From positions 310,001-374,000 of the forward strand of contig OY781921.1 of NCBI GenBank assembly GCA_963677245.1: DNA of 64,000 nt. The letters run 5' to 3'. The position numbers and the translations under genes were made by a program. This document shows, one piece after another, positions 26,360 to 35,234 of this stretch. Source of the DNA: Saccharicrinis sp963677245. GTDB lineage: Bacteria > Bacteroidota > Bacteroidia > Bacteroidales > Marinilabiliaceae. A model generated the notes under the pieces. The model saw only the letters and a list, made by a program, of their open reading frames with translations. It was not told the origin of the DNA and did no database searches. Every line of letters starts with the position of its first letter. Position 1 is the first letter of the stretch.

Positions 26360-27610
26360 TTAAAGGATACTTGCAATTTTATCACTTTTATAAGCTCCAG
26401 CTTCAAGTTTTTCTTTGATTTCAGCGAAAGCTTTAATTGTGTACTCTACATCTTCTAATGTATGTACTGCAGTTGGAATAATTCTTAACATTAACTGATC
26501 CTTAGGAATTACCGGATAAACTACGATAGAACAGAAAATATTATAGTTTTCGCGTAAATCCATAGTTAACTGAGTTGCCTCTGGTACCGATCCATTCAAG
26601 AATACAGGAGTTACAGGAGATTCCGTATTACCTAAATCAAAACCAGCATCTTTAAATCCTTTTTGTAAGGCATTTACTACTGTCCAAAGGTTTTCTTTTA
26701 ATTCTGGTTGATTCTTTAATAATTCTAATCTTTTAAGAGCACCTATAACTATTGGCATAGGTAAAGATTTTGCAAAAATCTGAGAACGAAGATTGTATCG
26801 TAAGTAACTTACAACTTCTTCTTCCGCAGCAACAAAAGCACCAATAGCCGCCATTGATTTTGCAAAAGTATTGAAAAGAATATCTACTTTATCAGTTACG
26901 CCAAAATGTTCAGGAGTTCCAGCACCGGTTTTTCCCATTGTACCAAAACCATGTGCATCATCAACTAATAAGCGGAAACTAAATTTATCTTTTAATGCAG
27001 CAATTTTATCTATAGCACCAAGGTCACCAGCCATTCCAAACACACCCTCGGTAATCACTAAAATACCGCCTTCAGTGTCTTTTACTCTTTTGGTAGCGAA
27101 CTCAAGCATCTTTTCACACTTCTCAATTTCGTTGTGTGGGAAAACGAAGCTTTTTCCACCTTTAGCTTTGTGTAAGAAGATACCATCCATAATACATGCG
27201 TGGCACTCAGAATCATAAACGATTACATCGTTTCTGGAAGCCAAAGTATCAATAATAGATACCATTCCCTGATATCCAAAATTTAAAAGGTATGAATCTT
27301 CTTTACCTACAAATTCAGCTAAAGCAGCTTCTAGTTCTTCATGCTTACTCGTTTGACCAGACATCATTCGAGCACCCATTGGATATCCTAAACCATATTC
27401 AGCAGTTGCATCAGCATCAGCTTTTCTTACTTCTGGATGATTTGCTAGTCCTAAATAATTATTTAAACTCCAGGTTAGTACTTCTTTACCTCTGAACTTC
27501 ATCTTAGGACCAATTTCACCTTCAAGCTTAGGAAATGTAAAATAACCATGTGCAGCTTTTCCGTATTGACCAAGCGGTCCCATGTTCTTTATTTTATCAA
27601 AAATATCCAC
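26360..27610 (-). CDS. alpha-oxoamine synthase (serine/cysteate palmitoyltransferase-like)
   Basis: 416-residue fold-type I PLP enzyme. The Schiff-base lysine is K251 in FNTFAKSMAAIGAF, the ring-stacking His is H137 in DSECHACIMDG, and Asp217/His220 are in LLVDDAHGFGT. The opening MDIFDKIKNMGPLGQYG with YFTFPKLEG matches the flavobacterial-type branch, distinct from Kbl and BioF. That branch has been linked to sphingolipid or sulfonolipid long-chain base synthesis (acyl-CoA or acyl-ACP plus serine or cysteate). The gene stands alone with its own promoter. The family is firm; the amino acid substrate (serine, cysteate or other) cannot be fixed from sequence by eye. Confidence 0.85.
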   Translation of the reverse strand: MDIFDKIKNMGPLGQYGKAAHGYFTFPKLEGEIGPKMKFRGKEVLTWSLNNYLGLANHPEVRKADADATAEYGLGYPMGARMMSGQTSKHEELEAALAEFVGKEDSYLLNFGYQGMVSIIDTLASRNDVIVYDSECHACIMDGIFLHKAKGGKSFVFPHNEIEKCEKMLEFATKRVKDTEGGILVITEGVFGMAGDLGAIDKIAALKDKFSFRLLVDDAHGFGTMGKTGAGTPEHFGVTDKVDILFNTFAKSMAAIGAFVAAEEEVVSYLRYNLRSQIFAKSLPMPIVIGALKRLELLKNQPELKENLWTVVNALQKGFKDAGFDLGNTESPVTPVFLNGSVPEATQLTMDLRENYNIFCSIVVYPVIPKDQLMLRIIPTAVHTLEDVEYTIKAFAEIKEKLEAGAYKSDKIASIL

Positions 27611-27639
27611 GTCGTATATCTTATTATAAATTAACGGCG

Positions 27640-27647
27640 CAAAGGTA
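27640..27647 (-). promoter_or_regulatory. -7 box of the oxoamine synthase gene
   Basis: Minus-strand TACCTTTG, an exact TAnnTTTG match, giving a leader of about 25 nt before the ATG at 27610. Confidence 0.5.
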
Positions 27648-27809
27648 ATATTTTTTAATAATTCGCTAAGTTTTATATTATAAAAATCTAAAAACCATTA
27701 TTTGTATAAAATTTATTTTTTGTATTAAGATGTTAGAGAACTTATAAATTAGGTAATTAGAATGCTTTTTTTAGAAGTGGTTTTAATTAGAGAATATATT
27801 TATAAAATA

Positions 27810-27848
27810 AAACGGAATCTTTGTTACTAAACTTAAAAGATTCCGTTT
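27810..27848. promoter_or_regulatory. 13-bp perfect inverted repeat upstream of the bamD promoter
   Basis: AAACGGAATCTTT (27810-27822) and its exact reverse complement AAAGATTCCGTTT (27836-27848), spacer 13 nt. It ends 8 bp before the bamD -7 box, overlapping the -33 zone, and no T-tract follows. An operator is more likely than a terminator because the flanking genes diverge. Confidence 0.55.
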
Positions 27849-27855
27849 AAAAGTT

Positions 27856-27863
27856 TATCTTTG
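27856..27863 (+). promoter_or_regulatory. -7 box of the bamD cluster
   Basis: TATCTTTG followed by CAC, an exact TAnnTTTG match about 55 bp before the bamD start. Confidence 0.55.
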
Positions 27864-27918
27864 CACGTTGTAAAAATGAGTTTACCAGTATTTGGTATGT
27901 TCAGATAAACACAAATAG

Positions 27919-28770
27919 ATGATATTGAGCAAATTAAAATTCAGAAGAAATCACACACTTCTCCGTAATGGATTAATAATTGTATTTGCAACATTGTTGT
28001 TTAGTTGTAGTCAGTATCAAAAAGTCTTAAAAAGTACTGATTACGAGTTGAAATATACTAAGGCAATGGAGTATTATGAAGACGAGGATTATATGCGGGC
28101 TGCAACTCTATTAAATGAATTGCAAGGTATATATCGTGGTACTGATAAAGCAGAAGTAATTCAATACACCTATGCAAGCTGTTTATATGGTTTGCATGAT
28201 TATATTATGGCTGGTCATTATTATCGTCAATTTGTAAAAACATATCCATCTAGTGCATTGAACGAAGAATGTCAGTTTATGAGTGGGTACTGTTATTATA
28301 TGCAATCTCCAAAACCAAGATTAGACCAGACGGATACCTATAATGCGATTAACGAATTTCAATTATTCGTAAATATTTACCCCAGCAGTGATCGTGTTAG
28401 TGAAGCTAATCGTTTGATGGATGAGTTGAGAGATAAATTAGTATATAAATCGTATTTAGGTGCTAAGTTATATTTTGATTTAGGTAATTATATGGGAAAT
28501 AACTATTTGTCAGCAGTAATTGCAGCACAAAATAGTTTAAAAGAGTACCCGGATACAAAGTACAGAGAAGAATTATCGTTTTTGATTTTAGAAGCTAAAT
28601 ATATTCAGGCTGTAAATAGTGTAGTTGAGAAAAAGGAAGACAGAATGAGAGATGCCATAGATGAGTATTTTTCATTTATTAATGAGTTTCCTGAAAGTGA
28701 ATACATGAAGAAGGCTGTAAAAATATTTGAGGATGCCTCTAAAGTAGTTAAGTTTGAAGAAGTAAATTAA
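27919..28770 (+). CDS. bamD: outer membrane assembly lipoprotein BamD
   Basis: 283 residues. A lipoprotein signal runs to LLFSC (Cys near residue 30), after a basic N-terminus. The mature protein is a row of TPR helices (YELKYTKAMEYYEDEDYMRAA, YTYASCLYGLHDYIMAGHYYRQF, AINEFQLFVNIYPSSDRVSEAN) as in BamD/ComL. It works with BamA in inserting beta-barrel proteins, facing the periplasm. It begins the Bacteroidota cluster bamD-rpoZ-coaBC-DUF4835-recN. The start ATG gives a good signal peptide. Confidence 0.94.
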   Translation: MILSKLKFRRNHTLLRNGLIIVFATLLFSCSQYQKVLKSTDYELKYTKAMEYYEDEDYMRAATLLNELQGIYRGTDKAEVIQYTYASCLYGLHDYIMAGHYYRQFVKTYPSSALNEECQFMSGYCYYMQSPKPRLDQTDTYNAINEFQLFVNIYPSSDRVSEANRLMDELRDKLVYKSYLGAKLYFDLGNYMGNNYLSAVIAAQNSLKEYPDTKYREELSFLILEAKYIQAVNSVVEKKEDRMRDAIDEYFSFINEFPESEYMKKAVKIFEDASKVVKFEEVN

Positions 28771-28798
28771 GAAAATAGATTTAATAGCATATAACGTT

Positions 28799-29119
28799 AT
28801 GGATTATAAAAAAACAAATGCTCCTAGCTCAACAATTACTTGGAATACAATGGAGCTTTCTAAGGATACCAATAATATCTACGAATCAGTAAATGTTATT
28901 GCCAAAAGAGCTAACCAAATTAGTGTGGAAATGAAAGAAGAGTTGAATAAAAAACTTCAGGAATTCGCTTCTTATACTGATAACTTAGAAGAAGTTTTTG
29001 AAAATCGTGAGCAGATTGAAATTTCTAGATATTACGAAAGATTACCTAAGCCTTCGGCTATTGCAACTCAGGAATTTGTTGAGAATAAGGTGTATCATCG
29101 TAATGCAGATAAGGAATAG
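28799..29119 (+). CDS. rpoZ: RNA polymerase omega subunit, Rpb6-like
   Basis: 106 residues of the Bacteroidota Rpb6/omega family, recognised by its place directly after bamD. Its central helices IYESVNVIAKRANQISVEMK and EELNKKLQEFASY match omega conserved region CR1 (VxxxAxRAxQ). Omega stabilises the beta-prime subunit during polymerase assembly. It is separated from bamD by 28 bp and probably read on the same transcript. The C-terminal 40 residues (YYERLPKPSAIATQEFVENK) are the usual Bacteroidota extension. Confidence 0.9.
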   Translation: MDYKKTNAPSSTITWNTMELSKDTNNIYESVNVIAKRANQISVEMKEELNKKLQEFASYTDNLEEVFENREQIEISRYYERLPKPSAIATQEFVENKVYHRNADKE

Positions 29120-29345
29120 TTAAAACTACTGGTTCATGGAACCGCATTATAGGAATTTGTGAAAAAGGTAAAGGAAGTGATTTGTATTTCTTTTATCTTT
29201 TTTCGTTTATAATAAGTTGTTTCAAGCGTTGATGTCATCATTCTTTAAAGAGTTTCCTGATTTATTTTCGGATTTTTTTTAATTTAATAATGATAATCAA
29301 ATATCAATAAAACATACTTCTTAAGTGTAAAATACATTTCTTGAT

Positions 29346-30557
29346 ATGATTCTTAAGGACAAAAAAATAATACTAGGAATTACTGGAAGTATTGCTGCAT
29401 ATAAAGCAGCATACTTGTTACGTTTTCTTGTAAAAGAAGGAGCCGATGTTCAGGTAATAATGACTCCTGCAGCAAAAGAGTTTATAACGCCTGTTACCAT
29501 GTCAGCATTGTCGGGAAAACCTGTTTTAGGTAGCTTTTTCGAAAATAAAGACGGAACCTGGCATAGTCATGTGGATTTAGGTATATGGGCCGATTTAATG
29601 CTGATTGCTCCTGCATCTGCTAATACTATGGGTAAGATGGCAACTGGTATTTGCGACAATTTGTTACTGACTACTTATTTATCGGCAAAATGTCCTGTTT
29701 TTATAGCTCCGGCTATGGATTTAGATATGTATCGTCATCCTGCTAATTTAAAAAATATTGAAACTCTTATTCAATATGGAGCGCATGTTATTGAACCAGG
29801 AGTAGGCGAGCTGGCAAGTGGTCTTCATGGAAAGGGTAGAATGGAAGAGCCTGAAAATATCGTAAAAAAAATAAAAGCTTTTTTTCAGGGGGAGATGGTG
29901 CAGGGCAAAGGAGAATTAACGGGAAGAAAGTTTTTAGTAAATGCTGGTCCCACTTACGAGAAAATTGATCCGGTTAGATTTATTGGTAATTTTTCTTCCG
30001 GAAAGATGGGTTATCATGTAGCAGAGGTATTGGCCGAGAAAGGAGCAGAGGTGACTTTAGTTTCCGGACCTGTAAATATAAAAACAGAGCACCCTAGGGT
30101 TCATGTGATTCCAGTTACGTCAGCACAAGAAATGAGCGATGCTTGTGTAAAATATTATCCGGATTGTGATGGAGCAGTGCTTTCAGCAGCTGTGGCGGAT
30201 TATTCTCCAGAGATGGTAGCTGATCAAAAAATTAAGAGTACCAATGATGACTTAAATCTATCATTAAAGGCTACTCCGGATATTGCTCAGCAATTGGGTA
30301 ATATTAAAAGAAAAGGGCAGTTGTTGGTTGGGTTTGCACTGGAAACTCAGAATGCAGTAGAAAATGCCATTAAAAAGCTCGAAAAGAAAAATATGGATTT
30401 TATCGTATTGAATTCTTTGGAGAATAAAGGTGCAGGATTTGGAGTGGATACGAATAAAATTACCATCATAGATAATGAAAATAATATGGAGGAATTTTCG
30501 TTAAAAAATAAACGGGATGTAGCCATTGATATTGTAAATAAGATTTTATCAATGTAA
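29346..30557 (+). CDS. coaBC: bifunctional phosphopantothenoylcysteine decarboxylase / synthase
   Basis: 403 residues. The CoaC half (1-190) opens IILGITGSIAAYKAAYLLRF and has the active His in SHVDLG and the substrate clamp PAMDLDMY. The CoaB half (195-403) has FLVNAGPTYEKIDPVRFIGN and the dimer/nucleotide motif NFSSGKMGYHVAEVLAEKGA. Together they make 4'-phosphopantetheine from phosphopantothenate and cysteine using CTP, in coenzyme A synthesis. A 226-bp gap separates it from rpoZ without a clear terminator. Confidence 0.96.
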   Translation: MILKDKKIILGITGSIAAYKAAYLLRFLVKEGADVQVIMTPAAKEFITPVTMSALSGKPVLGSFFENKDGTWHSHVDLGIWADLMLIAPASANTMGKMATGICDNLLLTTYLSAKCPVFIAPAMDLDMYRHPANLKNIETLIQYGAHVIEPGVGELASGLHGKGRMEEPENIVKKIKAFFQGEMVQGKGELTGRKFLVNAGPTYEKIDPVRFIGNFSSGKMGYHVAEVLAEKGAEVTLVSGPVNIKTEHPRVHVIPVTSAQEMSDACVKYYPDCDGAVLSAAVADYSPEMVADQKIKSTNDDLNLSLKATPDIAQQLGNIKRKGQLLVGFALETQNAVENAIKKLEKKNMDFIVLNSLENKGAGFGVDTNKITIIDNENNMEEFSLKNKRDVAIDIVNKILSM

Positions 30558-30580
30558 TTATTTATTAAAACCAATATGCT

Positions 30581-31483
30581 GTGAAGTATTCTCTTTTATT
30601 TATTCTTTGGATTTTTTCATGCTCAATTCTAACCTATGGACAGGAGTTGCAGTGTTCTGTATCTGTAGTTTCGCCAAGTGTTCAGGGGACAAATAAACAA
30701 GTTTTTGAAACCATGCAAACTGCCATTCGAGAGTTTATGAATGGTCAAAAATGGACAGATAATGTTTTTAGTCCTGAAGAAAGAATTGAATGCAGTATCA
30801 TGATCAATATAAAAGAGATTCAATCAGTTGATGAGTTTTCTGGTTCTATTCAAATTCAAGCTCGTCGTCCTGTTTATAATTCAGCTTACAGTTCTGTTAT
30901 ATTGAATTATCTCGATAATGATTTTTCATTTAAATATGTGGAGTTTGAGCCATTAATTTATAATACCTCTTCGTTTGAGTCTAATTTGGTGGGTGTTTTA
31001 GCCTATTATTCCTACGTTATTTTAGGATTTGACTATGATAGCTTCTCAAAAATGGGTGGTACTAAATATATGGAGAAAGCAGAACAAATAGTTAATCAGG
31101 CACAAAATTCATCGAGCAAAGGCTGGCGTTCTTTTGAAAGTACCAGAAATAGATATTGGTTGGTAGAAAATTATTTGAATGAACATCATCGTCCATTACG
31201 AGAATGTGTTTATGAGTATTATAGATTAGGTTTGGATCAGATGAGTGAAAAACCAGAGGCTGGTAGAAAAGAGGTTTTAAGCGCCTTGGAAAAACTTCAA
31301 AAGGTGCACAGAAGGAAGCCGGGTTCATTTGCCATGCAGGTGTTCTTTGATGCAAAATCAGATGAAATCATAAATATATTCTCAGAATCTTTTTCCATGG
31401 AAAAAAGCAGGGCAATTGAAGTTTTATCTGAGGTTGACCCTGCGAATGCTACAAAATATAAAAAATCGATATCCGAAAAATAG
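30581..31483 (+). CDS. DUF4835 family exported protein (PorD-type)
   Basis: 300 residues. Start is GTG at 30581, which gives a clean signal peptide (MKYSLLFILWIFSCSILTYG). The mature protein begins QELQCSVSVVSPSVQGTNKQ, the typical opening of the DUF4835 family. This family has been listed among type IX secretion/gliding accessory proteins as PorD. It lies 23 bp after coaBC and 14 bp before recN, the standard order in this phylum. A periplasmic or outer-membrane-associated location is expected. The PorD assignment is from family knowledge and other T9SS genes are not in the window. Confidence 0.85.
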   Translation: MKYSLLFILWIFSCSILTYGQELQCSVSVVSPSVQGTNKQVFETMQTAIREFMNGQKWTDNVFSPEERIECSIMINIKEIQSVDEFSGSIQIQARRPVYNSAYSSVILNYLDNDFSFKYVEFEPLIYNTSSFESNLVGVLAYYSYVILGFDYDSFSKMGGTKYMEKAEQIVNQAQNSSSKGWRSFESTRNRYWLVENYLNEHHRPLRECVYEYYRLGLDQMSEKPEAGRKEVLSALEKLQKVHRRKPGSFAMQVFFDAKSDEIINIFSESFSMEKSRAIEVLSEVDPANATKYKKSISEK

Positions 31484-31497
31484 AATAATGTAAATCT

Positions 31498-33162
31498 ATG
31501 CTTAAGTCATTATTTGTTTCAAATTACGCATTAATAGATCAGGTTGAAATTGATTTTGAAAGTGGTTTTTCTGTGATAACAGGTGAAACAGGAGCTGGTA
31601 AATCAATTATTTTAGGTGCTCTAGGTTTGGTTCTGGGCCAACGAAGTGATGTGTCCGTTTTAAAAGATAAGGATAAAAAAAGTGTGGTTGAAGCTGTATT
31701 CAACATTTCAGGGTATGGATTCGAAAATGAATTTAAGGAAGAGGATGTAGATTTTGAAGAGGAAACGACCATCAGAAGAGAGATTTTGAGTACCGGTAAG
31801 TCGAGAGCTTTTGTTAATGATACACCTGTAAATCTTAACTTTTTAAAGAGCCTTTCTTTAAGATTGATTGATGTGCATTCTCAGCATCAAAATTTATTGT
31901 TAGGAGATAATGCATTTCAGCTTAATGTGGTGGATGTTGTTTCTGATAATGCAAAGCTTAAATCGGCTTATGTTAAAGTTTATGATTCGTATAAAGCTTT
32001 AGTAAATAAAAAGAAAAGGCTTGAACAGGAAAATGAAAAGTTAAAACAGGAAGCTGATTTTGTTCAGTTTCAATATAATGAGTTGGCTCAACTTAGTTTA
32101 AAAGAAAACGAACAAGTTGAGTTGGAGTCTGAACAGCAGATGCTTTCGCATGCCGAAGAAATAAAGGGTAACCTATTTGCTTGCGTGGAATCATTGAATG
32201 GAGAGGAAGTTTCGGTTTTATCATCACTTAAAGAGGTAAATAAGTATCTTGAAAAAATTAAAGATTTCCTCCCGAATGGAGAAGAGTGGTGTAGCAGGGC
32301 AGATTCTGCTTATTTGGAATTGGAGGATCTGACAAAGGAGTTAAGCCTAAAAATGGATGGGATAGAGCATGATCCATCCAGATTAGAATTTGTGAATACA
32401 CGTTTGGATGAGATTTACAAGTTGCAGCAAAAGCATAGGGTAGAGTCTGTGGAGGAATTAATTCAAATTAGGGATGATTTCAAATTACAATTAGATAAAG
32501 TATCTTCTTTTGATGAGGATTTAAAGGATTTAGAAAAAGAAATTAAAGTAGCTAAAAGTGAATTGCAAATTTCAGCCGATAAATTAAGTACTTCGCGTAA
32601 AAAGAAAATACCAGTTATAGAAAAACAATTGGTTGGGCAATTGAAAGAACTGGGTATGCCTAATGCTCAGTTGATAGTGCAATGCGATAAAAAAGAGGAC
32701 TTTACAGAAAATGGTTTGGATGATATTAACTTTCTGTTCTCTGCCAATAAAAAAGGTGAACTTTCAGCTATTCCTAAAGTGGCTTCCGGAGGTGAAATGT
32801 CCAGGGTGATGCTGTGTATTAAAGCACTTCTTTCTGTTTCTAAAGGTCTGCCAACAATAATTTTTGATGAGATTGATACTGGTGTTTCTGGTGAAGTGGC
32901 TGATAAAATGGGTAGTATCATGCAGGAAATATCAGAAAATATTCAGGTTATCAGTATTACGCATTTACCTCAGATTGCAGTTAAAGGAAAGCATCATTAC
33001 AAAGTTTACAAAACGGACAATGATGATGGAACGCAATCCAGCATTGACAAATTAAACTACGATTTAAGAATAACAGAGATAGCAAAAATGCTTAGTGGAA
33101 GTAACTTAACTGATGCAGCATTAACCAATGCTAAAGAACTTTTGGGTGAACCAATTGAGTAG
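31498..33162 (+). CDS. recN: DNA repair ATPase RecN
   Basis: 554 residues of the SMC-like RecN family for double-strand break repair. It opens LKSLFVSNYALIDQVEIDFE. Walker A ITGETGAGKS is near residue 30. The central 150-330 region is coiled coil (KKKRLEQENEKLKQEADFVQ). The C-terminal ABC signature ASGGEMSRVMLCIKAL and Walker B TIIFDEIDTGVSGEVADKMG are intact. The length is normal. It ends the bamD cluster, and a separate fabI promoter follows. Confidence 0.96.
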   Translation: MLKSLFVSNYALIDQVEIDFESGFSVITGETGAGKSIILGALGLVLGQRSDVSVLKDKDKKSVVEAVFNISGYGFENEFKEEDVDFEEETTIRREILSTGKSRAFVNDTPVNLNFLKSLSLRLIDVHSQHQNLLLGDNAFQLNVVDVVSDNAKLKSAYVKVYDSYKALVNKKKRLEQENEKLKQEADFVQFQYNELAQLSLKENEQVELESEQQMLSHAEEIKGNLFACVESLNGEEVSVLSSLKEVNKYLEKIKDFLPNGEEWCSRADSAYLELEDLTKELSLKMDGIEHDPSRLEFVNTRLDEIYKLQQKHRVESVEELIQIRDDFKLQLDKVSSFDEDLKDLEKEIKVAKSELQISADKLSTSRKKKIPVIEKQLVGQLKELGMPNAQLIVQCDKKEDFTENGLDDINFLFSANKKGELSAIPKVASGGEMSRVMLCIKALLSVSKGLPTIIFDEIDTGVSGEVADKMGSIMQEISENIQVISITHLPQIAVKGKHHYKVYKTDNDDGTQSSIDKLNYDLRITEIAKMLSGSNLTDAALTNAKELLGEPIE

Positions 33163-33266
33163 TTATGTGTTTCATTTTCAGATTTGTAAGTGCCTAGATC
33201 AGGGTGGCTTCATTTATAATTGATAAATAATTAAACTTTAGAGTATCGACAAATAAGTTATTCGTA

Positions 33267-33274
33267 TATATTTG
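33267..33274 (+). promoter_or_regulatory. -7 box of fabI
   Basis: TATATTTG followed by TACG, a TAnnTTTG match 23 bp before the fabI ATG. The -33 element is weak. Confidence 0.45.
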
Positions 33275-33297
33275 TACGCTCAAAATTGAAGATTAAA

Positions 33298-34143
33298 ATG
33301 GGATATAATTTATTAAAAGGAAAAAGAGGGATTATTTTCGGGGCATTAAATGATATGTCTATCGCTTGGAAAGTTGCAGAGTTAGCGCATGCAGAAGGAG
33401 CAACTTTTACATTGACAAATACTCCGGTTGCTTGTCGTATGGGAACTTTAACTGAGTTGTCAGAAAAATGTAATGCAGAAGTAATCCCTGCAGACGCAAC
33501 AAGTGTTGAAGATTTAGAAAATGTTTTTGCTAAATCGATGGAAGTACTTGGTGGCAAAATCGATTTCGTTTTGCACTCAATTGGTATGTCACTAAACGTG
33601 CGTAAAAAAAGACCTTATCACGATTTAAATTATAACTATCTAAATAAAACTTTAGATATTTCTGCTATTTCATTTCATAAAATGTTGCAGGTAGGTTTTA
33701 AAATGGATGCCATTAGCGAATGGGGTTCTGTTTTAGGTCTTTCTTATGTTGCAGCTCAACGTTCATTCTATGGATATAACGATATGGCTGATGCAAAATC
33801 ATTGTTAGAGTCAATTGCTCGTAGCTTTGGATATATCTACGGTCGTGAGAAAAAAGTTCGTGTAAATACTATTTCTCAATCGCCAACGGTAACAACTGCA
33901 GGTAGCGGAGTTAAAGGGTTTGACGGATTAATGGACTTCTCTGAAAGAATGTCTCCACTTGGAAATGCTACTGCGGAAGAGTGTGCAGGATACTGTGTGA
34001 CGATGTTCTCAGATTTAACCAAGAAAGTTACTATGCAAAACCTTTTCCATGATGGAGGATTCTCTAATGTGGGTATGAGTTTAAGAGCCATGACTCAGTA
34101 CAACAAAAGTTTTGATGTAGACGATATTAGCAAATTAGACTAA
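33298..34143 (+). CDS. fabI: enoyl-[acyl-carrier-protein] reductase (NADH)
   Basis: 281 residues from ATG 33298; the longer frame needs TTG at 33286 and would run into the promoter. It catalyses the last reduction of the fatty acid elongation cycle. The Rossmann start KRGIIFGALNDMSIAWKVAE is typical of FabI, and the catalytic Tyr-x6-Lys pair is Y160/K167 in GYNDMADAK. LSYVAAQRS and RVNTISQSPTVTTAGSGVKG match the substrate loop region. Two terminator-type hairpins follow. Confidence 0.96.
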   Translation: MGYNLLKGKRGIIFGALNDMSIAWKVAELAHAEGATFTLTNTPVACRMGTLTELSEKCNAEVIPADATSVEDLENVFAKSMEVLGGKIDFVLHSIGMSLNVRKKRPYHDLNYNYLNKTLDISAISFHKMLQVGFKMDAISEWGSVLGLSYVAAQRSFYGYNDMADAKSLLESIARSFGYIYGREKKVRVNTISQSPTVTTAGSGVKGFDGLMDFSERMSPLGNATAEECAGYCVTMFSDLTKKVTMQNLFHDGGFSNVGMSLRAMTQYNKSFDVDDISKLD

Positions 34144-34154
34144 TGAAATATAAT

Positions 34155-34204
34155 AAGGCATCGAAAGATGCCTTTTGTTTTCCTACTAATTAGTAGGATT
34201 TTTT
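34155..34204 (+). terminator. two consecutive terminator hairpins after fabI
   Basis: First: AAGGCATC (34155-34162), GAAA loop, GATGCCTT (34167-34174) and a T-rich tail. Second: the perfect palindrome TCCTACTAATTAGTAGGA at 34181-34198, followed by TTTTTTG. Confidence 0.88.
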
Positions 34205-34250
34205 GTTTTTAGCCAAAAGCATATAAATTTTATAGTATCGCTAAAAACAT

Positions 34251-34258
34251 TAACTTTG
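34251..34258 (+). promoter_or_regulatory. -7 box of cysDN
   Basis: TAACTTTG followed by GC, an exact TAnnTTTG match 44 bp before the cysD start. Confidence 0.5.
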
Positions 34259-34302
34259 GCTGCGTTTTTATAACCTGCATGGTAAAACAACATTAAATAA
34301 TT

Positions 34303-35208
34303 ATGGATAAATACCAGATTAATCACCTTAGAGAACTAGAAGCTGAATCAATTTTTGTGATTCGTGAGGTGGCAGCTCAGTTCGAAAACCCGGTGATGCT
34401 TTTTTCCGGAGGGAAAGATTCAATTGTAATGTTTCACTTGGCTCGTAAGGCTTTTTACCCGGCAAAAGTACCTTTTGCATTGTTGCACATTGATACAGGA
34501 CATAACTTTCAGGAGACATTAGATTACAGAGATAATTTAATGGAGAAAACTGGAACAAAGTGCATTGTGCGTTATGTTCAGGATTCAATTGATCAAGGAA
34601 AAGCTGTTGAAGAAAAAGGTGTAAATGCCTCTCGAAATAAACTACAAACTGTAACGCTATTAGATGCATTGGAAGAGTTAAAAACTGATGCAGCTATGGG
34701 TGGTGGTAGACGTGATGAAGAAAAAGCAAGAGCTAAAGAAAGATTCTTCTCACATAGAGATGAATTTGGTCAGTGGGATCCTAAAAATCAACGTCCGGAG
34801 CTTTGGAATATCTTTAATGGTCGCAAACATATGGGCGAACACTTTAGAGTTTTTCCAATCAGTAACTGGACCGAGATGGATGTATGGCAATACATCTATA
34901 TGGAGCAAATAGAACTGCCAAGTCTGTATTTTACTCATAAACGTAAGGTATTTAATCGTGATGGAGTTTGGATGTTTAAAGCTCCATTTATGCAGTTAAA
35001 ACCAGGAGAAGAATTGATAGAGAAAGATGTTAGATGTAGAACGATTGGAGATATAACCTGTACAGGATTAACATTGTCGAAGGCTAATGATCTGGAAGAT
35101 ATTATTCAGGAAGTAGCAGCTACCAGAACTACAGAGCGTGGAGGTAGAGCAGATGATAAACGTTCTGAATCAGCAATGGAAGATCGAAAAAAAGAAGGAT
35201 ACTTTTAA
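34303..35208 (+). CDS. cysD: sulfate adenylyltransferase subunit 2
   Basis: 301 residues, standard length. Makes adenosine 5'-phosphosulfate from sulfate and ATP together with the GTPase CysN. The PP-loop FSGGKDSIVM is near residues 31-40, and LLHIDTGHNFQETLDYRD and GGGRRDEEKARAKERFFSHR are typical. The C-terminus ends TERGGRADDKRSESAMEDRK as in other CysD. cysN follows after 26 bp. No cysC, cysH or sulfite reductase gene is nearby, so the use of the APS is not shown locally. Confidence 0.97.
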   Translation: MDKYQINHLRELEAESIFVIREVAAQFENPVMLFSGGKDSIVMFHLARKAFYPAKVPFALLHIDTGHNFQETLDYRDNLMEKTGTKCIVRYVQDSIDQGKAVEEKGVNASRNKLQTVTLLDALEELKTDAAMGGGRRDEEKARAKERFFSHRDEFGQWDPKNQRPELWNIFNGRKHMGEHFRVFPISNWTEMDVWQYIYMEQIELPSLYFTHKRKVFNRDGVWMFKAPFMQLKPGEELIEKDVRCRTIGDITCTGLTLSKANDLEDIIQEVAATRTTERGGRADDKRSESAMEDRKKEGYF

Positions 35209-35234
35209 TCAATATTACATAGCATCAAATTATT

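Larger units (their letters stand above)
27611..27918. other. 308-bp divergent control region, oxoamine synthase / bamD
   Basis: No gene. Minus-strand -7 box TACCTTTG at 27640-27647, followed by CGCCG, serves the oxoamine synthase. Plus-strand box TATCTTTG at 27856-27863, followed by CAC, serves bamD. A perfect 13-bp inverted repeat lies at 27810-27848, just before the bamD box. The rest is AT-rich without features. Confidence 0.65.

Noticed and set aside
33286..33297. Longer fabI start at TTG 33286
   Set aside because: It falls about 11 nt after the -7 box, at or before the expected transcription start, and adds four residues not needed by the FabI opening.
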